Assembly: GCA_020026215.1 (NCBI GenBank)
Contig: JAHHQT010000001.1
Location: 1-64,000 of the forward strand
Reading direction: 5' to 3'
Origin: Muribaculaceae bacterium
GTDB lineage: Bacteria > Bacteroidota > Bacteroidia > Bacteroidales > Muribaculaceae
Length of the DNA stretch: 64,000 nucleotides
Both the position numbers and the translations under genes were made by a program. The notes below the pieces were generated by a model. That model ran no database searches. It saw only the letters and a list, made by a program, of their open reading frames with translations, and was not told where the DNA came from. This document shows, piece after piece, positions 56,208 to 64,000 of the stretch (position 1 is the stretch's first letter; each line of letters opens with the position of its first letter).

Positions 56208-57485
56208 ATGAAAAAACGATTTCTATTGACATTGTCTTCCATCGCCTTGGTTTGTGTAAGTGCTTTTGCACAAACCACAAAAGAAGAAATGTTTGCAACT
56301 ATTGAAAAGACAGGAAGTGTACACTATGCCTATCCAGTAACCGAGAGCTTGAACACAAAAGCCCCAAAAGGTTACACCCCATTCTATATCAGCCACTACG
56401 GTCGTCATGGTTCAAGATTCTTGATTTCGTATGACAACTACGACGGCGTTTACCAAACTCTTCTTAAAGCTGAAAAAGAAGACGCGTTGACCGAACTCGG
56501 CAAGGACGTGTTAAACAGAATGCACGACATCTGCGCCGAAGCCAAGGGGACAAGCGGTGAATTGACTCCTCTCGGACGACTTCAACACCGTGGCATTGCC
56601 GAACGTATGTATCGTGCTTTCCCTGAAGTTTTCCAAAACAGAGACTCCATTTCTGCACGTTCCACTTTGGTTCACCGTTGCGCTATGAGTATGGCTGCCT
56701 TCTGCGACCGCTTGAAGGAAATGAACCCTCAACTGAACATCTATTATCAAATGGACAAACGCTATGTAAGCTATTTGATTAACCATACTCCGGAAGCGCA
56801 ACAATTCAGCAGTATGCGCACAGGCTCATGGGCTGAAGAATACCGCAAATTCAAGGAAGAGCACATCAGACCAGACCGTTTGATGTCTGCCCTATTCTCA
56901 AAAAGTGACTTTGTTCGCAAGAGAGTGAACCCAAGAAGTTTTATTTGGGACTTGTATTGGATTACCAGCGACTTGCAGAACATGGAAACCAAATACTCTT
57001 TGTTCGACATTTTCGAAAAGGAAGAATTGTTCGACCTATGGCAATGCCTGAACTACCAACTTTATTCGGCGACAGCCAACAATCCATTGGGTAAAGGCGT
57101 TGTTCCCGGAAATGCCAAAAATTTGGTACGCAACATCATTGAAAGTGCAGACGAGGCTATCGGTGATTCCAATATCGCAGCCACTTTACGTTTCGGTCAC
57201 GACAGCGGCATCACTCCTTTGGCTGCCTTGATGGAAATCAACAACTTTGCAGCGGAAAGTCCAAGCATTGAAGACACCTATAAATATTGGTGCGACTGGC
57301 AAGTATCGCCAATGGCTGCCAACCTTCAAATCATTTTCTTCAACAAGAAAAACGGTACAAAAGATGATATTCTCGTGAAAGTGCTTTACAACGAACGTGA
57401 AGCCAAAGTTCCTGTAAAAACCGATATGTTCCCATTCTACAAATGGACAGATTTCAGAGAATTCTATCTCAACAAGATTAAATAG
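56208..57485 (+). CDS. Secreted histidine acid phosphatase family protein
   Basis: 425 residues. Signal peptide MKKRFLLTLSSIALVCVSAFAQ. RHGxR appears as YGRHGSRF (about 64-71), and the C-terminal HD pair is RFGHDSGITPL (about 328-338). Clade 2 histidine phosphatases include acid phosphatases, phytases and multiple inositol polyphosphate phosphatases; substrate unknown here. Periplasmic or secreted. A TATCTTTG box at 56121-56128 is a possible -7 element; its -33 element is unclear. Followed by a terminator. Confidence 0.85.
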   Translation: MKKRFLLTLSSIALVCVSAFAQTTKEEMFATIEKTGSVHYAYPVTESLNTKAPKGYTPFYISHYGRHGSRFLISYDNYDGVYQTLLKAEKEDALTELGKDVLNRMHDICAEAKGTSGELTPLGRLQHRGIAERMYRAFPEVFQNRDSISARSTLVHRCAMSMAAFCDRLKEMNPQLNIYYQMDKRYVSYLINHTPEAQQFSSMRTGSWAEEYRKFKEEHIRPDRLMSALFSKSDFVRKRVNPRSFIWDLYWITSDLQNMETKYSLFDIFEKEELFDLWQCLNYQLYSATANNPLGKGVVPGNAKNLVRNIIESADEAIGDSNIAATLRFGHDSGITPLAALMEINNFAAESPSIEDTYKYWCDWQVSPMAANLQIIFFNKKNGTKDDILVKVLYNEREAKVPVKTDMFPFYKWTDFREFYLNKIK

Positions 57486-57509
57486 AAGAAAACTATTCAG
57501 TATTATAGG

Positions 57510-57547
57510 ACAGCCGAAGTATCTTGATTGGACTTTGGCTGTTTTTT
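57510..57547 (+). terminator. Terminator of the histidine phosphatase gene
   Basis: ACAGCCgaAGT/ACTttGGCTGT stem followed by TTTTTTT. Confidence 0.75.
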
Positions 57548-57758
57548 TATATTTTTGGTTATTTAGCTCATCGATAAAAAGGTATCACAATAGATTCTAT
57601 ATTTGAAAAAACTGATTAACGGAGTCCGATTTATCCAACTTCATTTTTTTGTCATTCATAAGGGCTCTAAAACCTACTAAAGGTCTCTTTTTTAACCCTC
57701 GATTTTAATAATTGGTGAAAATTATATAATTTTGAAGTCTGTTTTAAATTAAAATACA

Positions 57759-58721
57759 ATGAGAAAAGTATCACTTTTATCAATTATCCTATTGTTTTTC
57801 ACATTTATTGCACAAGCTCAAGTTCTTGAAAATATAAAATACGGTGATTTTCAACAATGGATAAAACGTACCATCAGTGAATCTGCCATTATTGGTGGAG
57901 CAGATAAAGATCTTTACGAAATCGGTCCTAAACAACATATCGTAGGTAACAAAGCATACAGCAACATGGGAGGTTCTCCATGGGCTACTTCAAACGTTTA
58001 CGCAAAAGTAGCCGGTGTTTCTAAAGGCAGTAATGCCGTATTCCCTGACAAACGTGCCGGAGGCAACTATTGCGCCAAACTTTCCACCATCATGGAACAC
58101 GTGAAAACCTTGGGAATCATCAATCTTGACGTACTTGTATCGGGCAGTATCTATTTAGGAAAGATGATGGAACCGGTGAAAAACACCAAGAGCCCTTACT
58201 CAAAGTTGGATATGGGCGTTCCGTTCAACAAACGTCCGAAATATCTTCAATACGACTATAAAGTATATGTACCGGAAGGTGCAAAAATGATTTACTCAAG
58301 TGGCTTCGGCAGCAAGAAAGTGTTGGAAGGTCGCAAAAATGCCTGCGAGGTATTCATCCTTCTTCAACAACGCTGGGAAGACAAAGACGGCAACATCTAC
58401 GCCAAACGTGTGGGTACAGGCCGCGAACGCTTCTATAAGAGCAGTCCGGGTTGGGTAAACGGCCATAAGTTGGAAATCCACTATGGCGACATCACCAAAG
58501 AATCATTTTATAAACCTTATATGAACTTGGTTGCCAGTGACCGTCCTTACTATTCACACAACAAGAAAGGACAAATGAAACCTGTTCAGGAAGTGGGTTG
58601 GGCAGATGAGAATGCAACCCCAACACACATGATTATGATGTTCTCAGCAGGATGTGGTACTGCGTATGAGGGAACTATCGATCAGACAATATGGATTGAC
58701 AATGTAGCTTTGGGATATTAA
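57759..58721 (+). CDS. Secreted PCMD-domain protein
   Basis: 320 residues. Signal peptide (1-20, ending FIAQAQ). Recognised as the putative carbohydrate metabolism domain (PCMD): FPDKRAGGNYCAKLST, SGSIYLGKM, QYDYKVYVP and the closing TIWIDNVALGY, a carbohydrate-binding jelly-roll-like beta fold common in Bacteroidales gut and oral species. Ligand unknown. 40 nt before the GNAT-like gene. Confidence 0.8.
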   Translation: MRKVSLLSIILLFFTFIAQAQVLENIKYGDFQQWIKRTISESAIIGGADKDLYEIGPKQHIVGNKAYSNMGGSPWATSNVYAKVAGVSKGSNAVFPDKRAGGNYCAKLSTIMEHVKTLGIINLDVLVSGSIYLGKMMEPVKNTKSPYSKLDMGVPFNKRPKYLQYDYKVYVPEGAKMIYSSGFGSKKVLEGRKNACEVFILLQQRWEDKDGNIYAKRVGTGRERFYKSSPGWVNGHKLEIHYGDITKESFYKPYMNLVASDRPYYSHNKKGQMKPVQEVGWADENATPTHMIMMFSAGCGTAYEGTIDQTIWIDNVALGY

Positions 58722-58761
58722 TCTAACGCATCGGATTCAGAAAATTATTAAAACACTATCT

Positions 58762-59895
58762 ATGTCAGTAGAAATAAGGGTTATCCCTAAAACAAAAAAA
58801 GAACTCAAGAAGTTTGTGCAATTTGGTATTGACCTTTACAAGGGAAACGACTGCTTTGTACCACCATTGGTAATTGATGAGGTAAACACACTAAACCCAG
58901 CATTCAATCCGGCATTCGAACTTTGCGACGCCGAATATTTCATGGCTTTCCGCGACGGGAAACCTGTGGGTAGAATTGCAGCCATCATCCAACACCGTTC
59001 CAACGAGACTCACCACCAAAAAGCCGTACGTTTCGGTTTCGTGGATTTCATCGACGATTACGAAGTGAGCAAGGCTTTGTTTGATGCAGCCATCGCATGG
59101 GGTAAGGAAAAAGGCATGAACACTATAATTGGCCCGTTCGGATTCTGCGATATGGACCATGAAGGAATGTTGGTCGAAGGTTTTGACCGCATCGGAACAA
59201 TGGCAACTATCTACAACTACCCTTACTATCCCCAACATTTGGAGAAGATGGGATTTGAGAAACGTGCCGACTGGGTGGAATTCCGCATTAAAGTTCCAGA
59301 TGCCATTCCTGAAAAGCACAAACGTATCAGCGAAATCGTTCAAAAGAAATACAACTTGCGAATCATCAAGTACAAGGATTCCAAGAAAGCAGTAGCCGAA
59401 GTGGGCCGTCCATTGTTCGACCTTATCAACGAGGCTTACGCAGACTTGTTTGAATACACCAAGTTGTCGGACAACCAAATTGACTATTACGTGAAATATT
59501 ATATAGGTATGGTACGTTTGGACTTGTTGACAGTTATCAAAGACCAGGACGACAACCTTGTCGGTTTGGGTATCGCCATTCCTGACTTGTCAAGAGCTTT
59601 GCAGAAGGCAAAAGGCAAGATATTGCCGTTCGGCTGGTATCACTTGATGCGTGCCATGTATTTCAACGTGACAGACACTGTTGATTTAATGTTGGTAGCC
59701 GTCAAGAAAGAATATCAGAACAAAGGTGTCAATGCCCTTTTGTTTACTGACTTGATTCCATATTTCCAAAAATACGGGTTCAAATATGCCGAAAGCAATC
59801 CGGAATTGGAATTGAACACCAAAGTTCAGTCTCAATGGCAATATTTCGAGACAGAACAACACAAACGCCGTCGTGCTTACGGAAAAGACATTTAA
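58762..59895 (+). CDS. GNAT-superfamily-like protein
   Basis: 377 residues, cytoplasmic. N-terminal FVPPLVIDEVNTLNP and FRDGKPVGRIAAI resemble the beta-strands of N-acetyltransferases; the C-terminal VKKEYQNKGVNALLF is a variant acetyl-CoA loop. Long conserved insertion (GPFGFCDMDHEGMLVEGFD). Conserved in Bacteroidota and usually called an acetyltransferase; no substrate known. Confidence 0.75.
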   Translation: MSVEIRVIPKTKKELKKFVQFGIDLYKGNDCFVPPLVIDEVNTLNPAFNPAFELCDAEYFMAFRDGKPVGRIAAIIQHRSNETHHQKAVRFGFVDFIDDYEVSKALFDAAIAWGKEKGMNTIIGPFGFCDMDHEGMLVEGFDRIGTMATIYNYPYYPQHLEKMGFEKRADWVEFRIKVPDAIPEKHKRISEIVQKKYNLRIIKYKDSKKAVAEVGRPLFDLINEAYADLFEYTKLSDNQIDYYVKYYIGMVRLDLLTVIKDQDDNLVGLGIAIPDLSRALQKAKGKILPFGWYHLMRAMYFNVTDTVDLMLVAVKKEYQNKGVNALLFTDLIPYFQKYGFKYAESNPELELNTKVQSQWQYFETEQHKRRRAYGKDI

Positions 59896-59919
59896 TTGAT
59901 TCAAATCAATTAAAAATAC

Positions 59920-59950
59920 AGGCGATGTCGGGGAAATACGACATCGCCTT
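59920..59950 (+). terminator. Terminator of the GNAT-like gene
   Basis: AGGCGATGTCG/CGACATCGCCTT stem followed by TTTCTAT, 24 bases past the stop. Confidence 0.85.
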
Positions 59951-60011
59951 TTCTATTATCATATTTGGGGATTGAAAAAGATTTATTAAGATCCTTAAAA
60001 AAAGTAAGATT

Positions 60012-60309
60012 ATGAAATTATTTCGGCTTCGGATTAGTATTCTTGATGCTTTGCGCAGGTTTTTCATTCTGCGGTGGTGATGATGAACCTGACGGAGGAA
60101 ACAGCCCGATTTACCTATGACGAAAAAGGAAAATTATCCAAAGCTACACACACTACGAAGAGACACTTGTCACCTACTTTACTAATTATTCATTTAAAGA
60201 CTTGAATGAAGACGGCATAATTACGCCAAACGAAAAGGATGTGCGTGAAGATACAGGTTCAAACATTCATCAAAGTGCAAAATACACTTATACTTGGGGA
60301 AAGAAATAA
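60012..60309 (+). pseudogene. Decayed lipoprotein gene with at least three frameshifts
   Basis: ATG 60012 starts MKLF and hits a stop in its own frame within 25 codons. A second frame reads FGFGLVFLMLCAGFSFC, a clear lipoprotein signal with lipobox, then GGDDEPDGGN. A third reads RFTYDEKGKLSKATH, and the original type of frame resumes as HYEETLVTYFTNYSFKDLNE through DGIITPNEKD to KYTYTWGKK before TAA at 60307. All pieces are in order, so this is one lipoprotein gene of about 100 codons broken by small indels. Not expressed as a full protein. Confidence 0.8.
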
Positions 60310-60326
60310 CTGACAATAAACAATTT

Positions 60327-60359
60327 AGTGCGGGAGATATACAATATATCTCCCGCACT
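60327..60359. terminator. Terminator serving the 60363 membrane protein gene
   Basis: AGTGCGGGAGATAT-aca-ATATATCTCCCGCACT perfect long stem followed by T run on the plus strand; A run on the other side. Confidence 0.8.
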
Positions 60360-60362
60360 TTT

Positions 60363-60941
60363 TTATTCTTTTGTAAGATCTTCAATTTGTTGGATGGTCT
60401 CCTTGATGGCACGTTGTTTCTTGCGATAATAATATACCCCACAAACACTACCGAAGACACCACCGACAATACCACCCACTATTGCACCTGAAACAAAATC
60501 GGAATTGCCCTGGGAATTCAATTCAATGGTCCACCATATATACCAAAGAATCAGAAAAGGGATACTGAAGAACAGCCAACGTTGGTTATTGCGATGCAAA
60601 CGGATGAGTCTGCGACTTGTTTCACACAAGTCTCCCGACATAAAATCTTTTTTGCGCAATCCCCTCCAATCGTAATGAGTCAGTATAATAGAAAGCAGAA
60701 AGAAAACCGCTGTGACCAATACAAACGTCAACGACATCTTTAATACAAAATAAAACAGAGCAAGGATAGGAAGTACCAATAGAATTGTCCAGCGTTCGCG
60801 TCTGAAGCTTGAAATATTGGTGTTCATTGTCTTACGCAACAGTTGTTCGTTCAACAATTGTTCATTTTCCAATTTACGTTTCAACATATTCAGTTGGTCA
60901 CGCATTTCCTGAAATTCCAAATTATCATTCAATTTTTCCAT
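60363..60941 (-). CDS. Four-helix membrane protein partnered with an ECF sigma factor
   Basis: 192 residues. N-terminal charged coiled-coil-like helix (about 5-45, LNMLKRKLENEQLLNEQLL), then two hydrophobic pairs (about 52-90 and 125-178) with a basic loop (LRKKDFMSGDLC). It begins 6 nt after the sigma factor stop, the usual place for an anti-sigma factor, but no ZAS zinc motif or FecR domain is seen. I would treat it as a candidate regulator of the sigma factor. Confidence 0.75.
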   Translation of the reverse strand: MEKLNDNLEFQEMRDQLNMLKRKLENEQLLNEQLLRKTMNTNISSFRRERWTILLVLPILALFYFVLKMSLTFVLVTAVFFLLSIILTHYDWRGLRKKDFMSGDLCETSRRLIRLHRNNQRWLFFSIPFLILWYIWWTIELNSQGNSDFVSGAIVGGIVGGVFGSVCGVYYYRKKQRAIKETIQQIEDLTKE

Positions 60942-60947
60942 AGTTGA

Positions 60948-61424
60948 CTAATCTTTACTGTTTGACATTTTCTTTAATTCTTCCTTGATGCGATAAAGGC
61001 GTACGGAAACATTCTTTGCCGTGATACCTACAATCTCACCAATCTCCTCATAGTTCACCCCTTCCAGCCACAACAGCACAATGGCACGGTTAAATGGCTG
61101 TAGGGCATGAATCCGCCGATAGAGCATCTGGATTTGCTTGGTGTCTTCATCCCTATCTTCAAACAGGTTGATGTCAATGGAGAGTTGCTGCGTCGAATGG
61201 CTCTTTTTCTTCCGTTGCTGGGAAATGCAGGTGTTGAATGCCACTCTCCAAATCCAAGTAGAGACATTGCTCTTACCTTGAAAATTGGGAAATCCCTTCC
61301 ACAGATTAATCAAGGTCTCCTGAAAGAGGTCGTTGATTTCATCGTTGTCGTTCGAGAACATATAACAAACCGTATATATTGTATTGCTATAGGTCTTGAC
61401 GACTTTCTCAAATTCTTTTTCCAT
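60948..61424 (-). CDS. ECF-type sigma-70 family RNA polymerase sigma factor
   Basis: 158 residues. Sigma2 region: INDLFQETLINLWKGFPNFQGKSNVSTWIWRVAFN (about 30-64, quoted in part: ETLINLWKGFPNFQGK). Sigma4 helix-turn-helix: LQPFNRAIVLLWLEG, NYEEIGEIVGITAKNVSVRLYR. No C-terminal extension. Regulates unknown targets, likely controlled by the membrane protein downstream. Confidence 0.92.
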   Translation of the reverse strand: MEKEFEKVVKTYSNTIYTVCYMFSNDNDEINDLFQETLINLWKGFPNFQGKSNVSTWIWRVAFNTCISQQRKKKSHSTQQLSIDINLFEDRDEDTKQIQMLYRRIHALQPFNRAIVLLWLEGVNYEEIGEIVGITAKNVSVRLYRIKEELKKMSNSKD

Positions 61425-61533
61425 AATAAAGTTCTAAGATTTTCTTCTTTTTTACCCGTTAGACGTACGGGCAACTCCATTTACTACAAAGATTAGCAAT
61501 TATTTTCAAAAAATTCATTTGGACACAAAAAAA

Positions 61534-61566
61534 GAACGGGGAGAAACATAATGTTTCTCCCCGTTC
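61534..61566. terminator. Terminator of fabD
   Basis: GAACGGGGAGAAAC-ataat-GTTTCTCCCCGTTC perfect 14-bp stem, 28 bases past the fabD stop. The A run before it supports termination on the minus strand. Confidence 0.8.
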
Positions 61567-61593
61567 GCGTATAATTATCAAACAATCTTCTGA

Positions 61594-62472
61594 TTATTGA
61601 CGACCTGAAGTAGCAACTTCGCGGCTGATTTTGCGAATCAAACCTTGAAGAACTGCACCCGGGCCTAATTCTACGAATTCAACAGCACCGTCTTCGATCA
61701 TCTTCTGAGTTAATTGAGTCCATTTTACTGGAGAAGTCAATTGAGCAATCAAGTTAGCCTTGATTTCTTCAGGATTAGTGTGAGGCAATGCATCTACGTT
61801 TTGGTAGATTGGGCAAACCGGAGTTTGGAATTGAGCAGCATTGATAGCAGCAGCCAATTCAGCGTGAGCAGGTTGCATCAATACAGAGTGGAATGCACCA
61901 CCAACTTTCAATTTCAAAGCACGGCGAGCACCAGCGGCAAGCGCTTTTTCGCAAGCAGCGTCGATACCGGCTTCAACACCTGAGATAACAATTTGTCCCG
62001 GGCAGTTGTAGTTAGCCGGAGCAACGATTTCATCTATAGAGTTACAAATATCTTCAACTTGTTCGTTAGTTAGACCAAGAACAGCAGCCATTGTAGAAGG
62101 TTGAGCTTCACATGCTTTTTGCATAGCCATTGCACGAGTAGCCACCAAACGCAAACCATCTTCGAAAGATAGTGCACCTGCTGCAACCAATGCAGAGAAT
62201 TCACCAAGAGAGTGACCTGCGACCATATCAGGTTTGAATTCTTCACCCATTGTTTTGGCAAGGATTACAGAATGTAGGAAAATAGCAGGTTGTGTTACTT
62301 TGGTTTGGCGAAGGTCTTCTTCAGTTCCATTAAACATAAGGTCCGTAATGCGGAAACCTAAGATTTCATTTGCTTTTTCAAATAATTCTTTTGCTGTAGC
62401 GTTGTTGTCGTAAAGGTCTTTACCCATTCCGACAAATTGAGCTCCCTGACCGGGAAATACAAATGCTTTCAT
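61594..62472 (-). CDS. fabD: Malonyl CoA-acyl carrier protein transacylase
   Basis: 292 residues. Loads malonyl onto ACP for fatty acid synthesis. FPGQGAQFVGMGKDLY (residues 5-20), QPAIFLHSV, active-site GHSLGEFSAL (about 90-99), GGAFHSVLMQPA with the catalytic His (about 197). A TAAATTTG box at 62506-62513 is a possible promoter -7 element. Confidence 0.97.
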   Translation of the reverse strand: MKAFVFPGQGAQFVGMGKDLYDNNATAKELFEKANEILGFRITDLMFNGTEEDLRQTKVTQPAIFLHSVILAKTMGEEFKPDMVAGHSLGEFSALVAAGALSFEDGLRLVATRAMAMQKACEAQPSTMAAVLGLTNEQVEDICNSIDEIVAPANYNCPGQIVISGVEAGIDAACEKALAAGARRALKLKVGGAFHSVLMQPAHAELAAAINAAQFQTPVCPIYQNVDALPHTNPEEIKANLIAQLTSPVKWTQLTQKMIEDGAVEFVELGPGAVLQGLIRKISREVATSGRQ

Positions 62473-62628
62473 AAGCGTGTTCTAATTATTATTTTAAATC
62501 GGATGCAAATTTAAGAAAAATTTCTTTAATTAAACAAATTCTCCCTCAAATTTCTGACATTTAAGCATTAAAGGTCTTAAATTCATAGAAATAACAGCCA
62601 ATTAGAACGACAAGACAAGTTTTTCAAC

Positions 62629-63852
62629 CTATTTCATCAAAGAATATTGATTCAGAAAATCCACCAGTTTTCGGGTATTTTCGTCCAAATCCTCCTCAAC
62701 GCCATGAACCGTCACATAGTGACAGATATCCTTCAACAACACGACATCCTCTCCTGAAAAGTTCTTGTCTTCAACGGTCAAATTTCCTTCGGCATCAATC
62801 ATACCCATTTTCTGTGCTTGCAGCGTCATGCGTTCGATTTGCGACTGCATACCTATATAATGGGCAAAATGCGGAGGTATGACAGTAAACACCAAATACA
62901 CCAAGAAAACGGAAATGAACATACGGCGGAACGGTACTTCTTTCTTCAACAGCATCCAAACGACATAGGAAGTTGCCAAAAGTCCACTGATGAGAAGAAA
63001 CACTCGCGTTTCAGTAAAACGATATTGCTCAATTTCTTCAAACAGACTAATCCAGAAGCCAAACAGCAATGGGATTACTATCATCGGGAAAGACTTGAAA
63101 ATCTTGGTGAAGAAAGTCTTGCTGTAGTGCCCTATCGACAATTTGTAAATCATACCCAGCACGATTGCCAACAGAGTGATTTCCATATAGCCATAGGAGT
63201 AGAAATTGTCCTTGACAATAAAGGAAAGCAACGCAATGTAGAGCACAACAGTTATGGATAAAGTCAGCGCAGGCAGGGCAAAATTGACCACATAGCCGAA
63301 AATCTTATGAAACGCTCCGCGTTCGGTTCGGTTTCTATACCAAAAGCAAACCAACAGGGTTTCGGCAAAAAGGAGCATCATGACAACAGGAAAATAGTCA
63401 GTACCCTCTTTCAACGGATAGCCTGCCAAATCAAAGATATAGGAAGCTGCGGTATAGAATAGTGCAAGAGTCAGAAAAGCCAAGAATAGCATCTCGCCCT
63501 TTTCAAAGAAACGAGCCATGTATTCTTCCGGTTCTTTCGACTTGTGATGCGACAAGAACAAAAGCACCACCGACACCGACACATATAATATAGAAACGAT
63601 TTCACGCAAATAGTAGTTTTTGAGGTTAGCAACAACAAGCAGTATAATCAAGGTCAAAAGGAAATACAACGACCTGAATTTGCCTGTAAACGTATTGCTC
63701 AACACATTGACCAACAAAATTACGATGGGAGCAAAAAGTACCAGAGAATCACCAAAGACAAATGGCGAGATAAGGGCTATCAGCGTCTCCATCGGGTAAC
63801 GCTTGAGTAATCCCTTAATGGTTTGTTTTAAAGACGATAATATTTTTTCCAT
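62629..63852 (-). CDS. Polytopic membrane protein, DUF4153-like
   Basis: 407 residues from ATG 63852 (MEKILSSLKQTIKG). About 10-11 hydrophobic segments (for example LVLFAPIVILLVNVL, YFLLTLIILLVVANL, FLAFLTLALFYTAASYIF). C-terminal soluble part (about 320-407) contains IGMQSQIERMTLQAQKMGMI. Similar proteins in this phylum carry DUF4153; function unknown. A histidine kinase gene lies just upstream on the same strand, 93 nt away. Confidence 0.75.
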   Translation of the reverse strand: MEKILSSLKQTIKGLLKRYPMETLIALISPFVFGDSLVLFAPIVILLVNVLSNTFTGKFRSLYFLLTLIILLVVANLKNYYLREIVSILYVSVSVVLLFLSHHKSKEPEEYMARFFEKGEMLFLAFLTLALFYTAASYIFDLAGYPLKEGTDYFPVVMMLLFAETLLVCFWYRNRTERGAFHKIFGYVVNFALPALTLSITVVLYIALLSFIVKDNFYSYGYMEITLLAIVLGMIYKLSIGHYSKTFFTKIFKSFPMIVIPLLFGFWISLFEEIEQYRFTETRVFLLISGLLATSYVVWMLLKKEVPFRRMFISVFLVYLVFTVIPPHFAHYIGMQSQIERMTLQAQKMGMIDAEGNLTVEDKNFSGEDVVLLKDICHYVTVHGVEEDLDENTRKLVDFLNQYSLMK

Positions 63853-63945
63853 TGTATCAAGTTTGACATCATATAATAAATATACCCATTTATACACCAA
63901 TGGTTTAAACCACGGCGCAAAGCATTGTCAGAAACGGAGCATCCG

Positions 63946-64000
63946 CTATTCGTTGGTGATGATTGGCAATTCGATGCGGAATACTGTACCGACATTGATT
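63946..64000 (-). CDS. C-terminal end of a sensor histidine kinase (5' part outside the window)
   Basis: Only 17 codons plus stop are in the window: INVGTVFRIELPIITNE. The GT.F.IELP pattern is the G2-box/last strand of a GHKL ATPase domain, as in two-component sensor kinases. Its start and partner regulator lie beyond base 64000. Confidence 0.6.
   Translation of the reverse strand, partial: INVGTVFRIELPIITNE

Noticed and set aside
1..64000. CRISPR arrays, insertion sequences, integrases, phage genes, restriction or toxin-antitoxin systems
   Set aside because: No direct repeats with spacers, inverted-repeat-flanked transposases or recognisable defence proteins were seen in either strand.

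Overview
The window is a stretch of chromosome from a member of the Bacteroidota, most likely of the order Bacteroidales. The evidence is a SusC/SusD pair, several large secreted proteins that end in type IX secretion (T9SS) C-terminal domains, lipoproteins, CarboxypepD_reg/TonB-dependent receptors, few Shine-Dalgarno sites, and promoters of the Bacteroidota form TTG-N19/20-TAnnTTTG. The DNA is AT-rich. I cannot name a genus. I see no prophage, insertion sequence, CRISPR array or rRNA; almost everything is chromosomal housekeeping plus a few accessory loci.

Layout. 1-5.1 kb (minus): phospholipid-type acyltransferase, a 993-residue TPR protein and a truncated outer-membrane barrel. 5.3-5.8 kb: two tandem paralogous small membrane proteins. 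5.8-15.4 kb (minus): a lipoprotein remnant and three large T9SS-exported adhesin-like proteins, each with its own terminator. 15.7-20.2 kb: asnA, then queF-queC, an outer-membrane barrel gene with an apparent frameshift, and queA. 20.4-24.4 kb: lipoprotein-folB on one strand facing licD-menA on the other. 24.5-30.6 kb: a long plus-strand operon (recF, dciA-like, thioesterase, SIS isomerase, a PfkB-fold protein lacking the catalytic Asp, an unknown helical protein, radical SAM, LD-carboxypeptidase). 30.7-37.9 kb: tRNA(CAU), a two-META-domain lipoprotein, tatA-tatA-tatC, polA (proofreading site degenerate), polyprenyl synthase-rnhB, tRNA-Pro(CGG). 38-41.6 kb: TonB-dependent receptor, adk, hpt. 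41.6-43.1 kb: about 1.5 kb without a convincing large gene but with two consensus minus-strand promoters and matching terminators. 43.1-47.6 kb: nagB, gltX, surE, a CBS-nucleotidyltransferase. 47.7-56 kb: a repeat lipoprotein, SusD, SusC and a T9SS-exported GH13 alpha-amylase with a starch-binding module, together a compact starch-use locus. 56.2-59.9 kb: histidine phosphatase, PCMD protein, GNAT-like protein. 60-64 kb: a decayed lipoprotein gene, ECF sigma factor with a four-helix membrane partner, fabD, a multi-spanning membrane protein and the C-terminal end of a histidine kinase.

The most interesting points are the orphan transcription units between hpt and nagB, the predicted pseudokinase inside the recF operon, two disrupted genes plus one remnant (18.2 kb, 60.0 kb, 5.8 kb), and the shared-module T9SS adhesin set. 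Several calls depend only on motif recognition by eye; no database search was possible.
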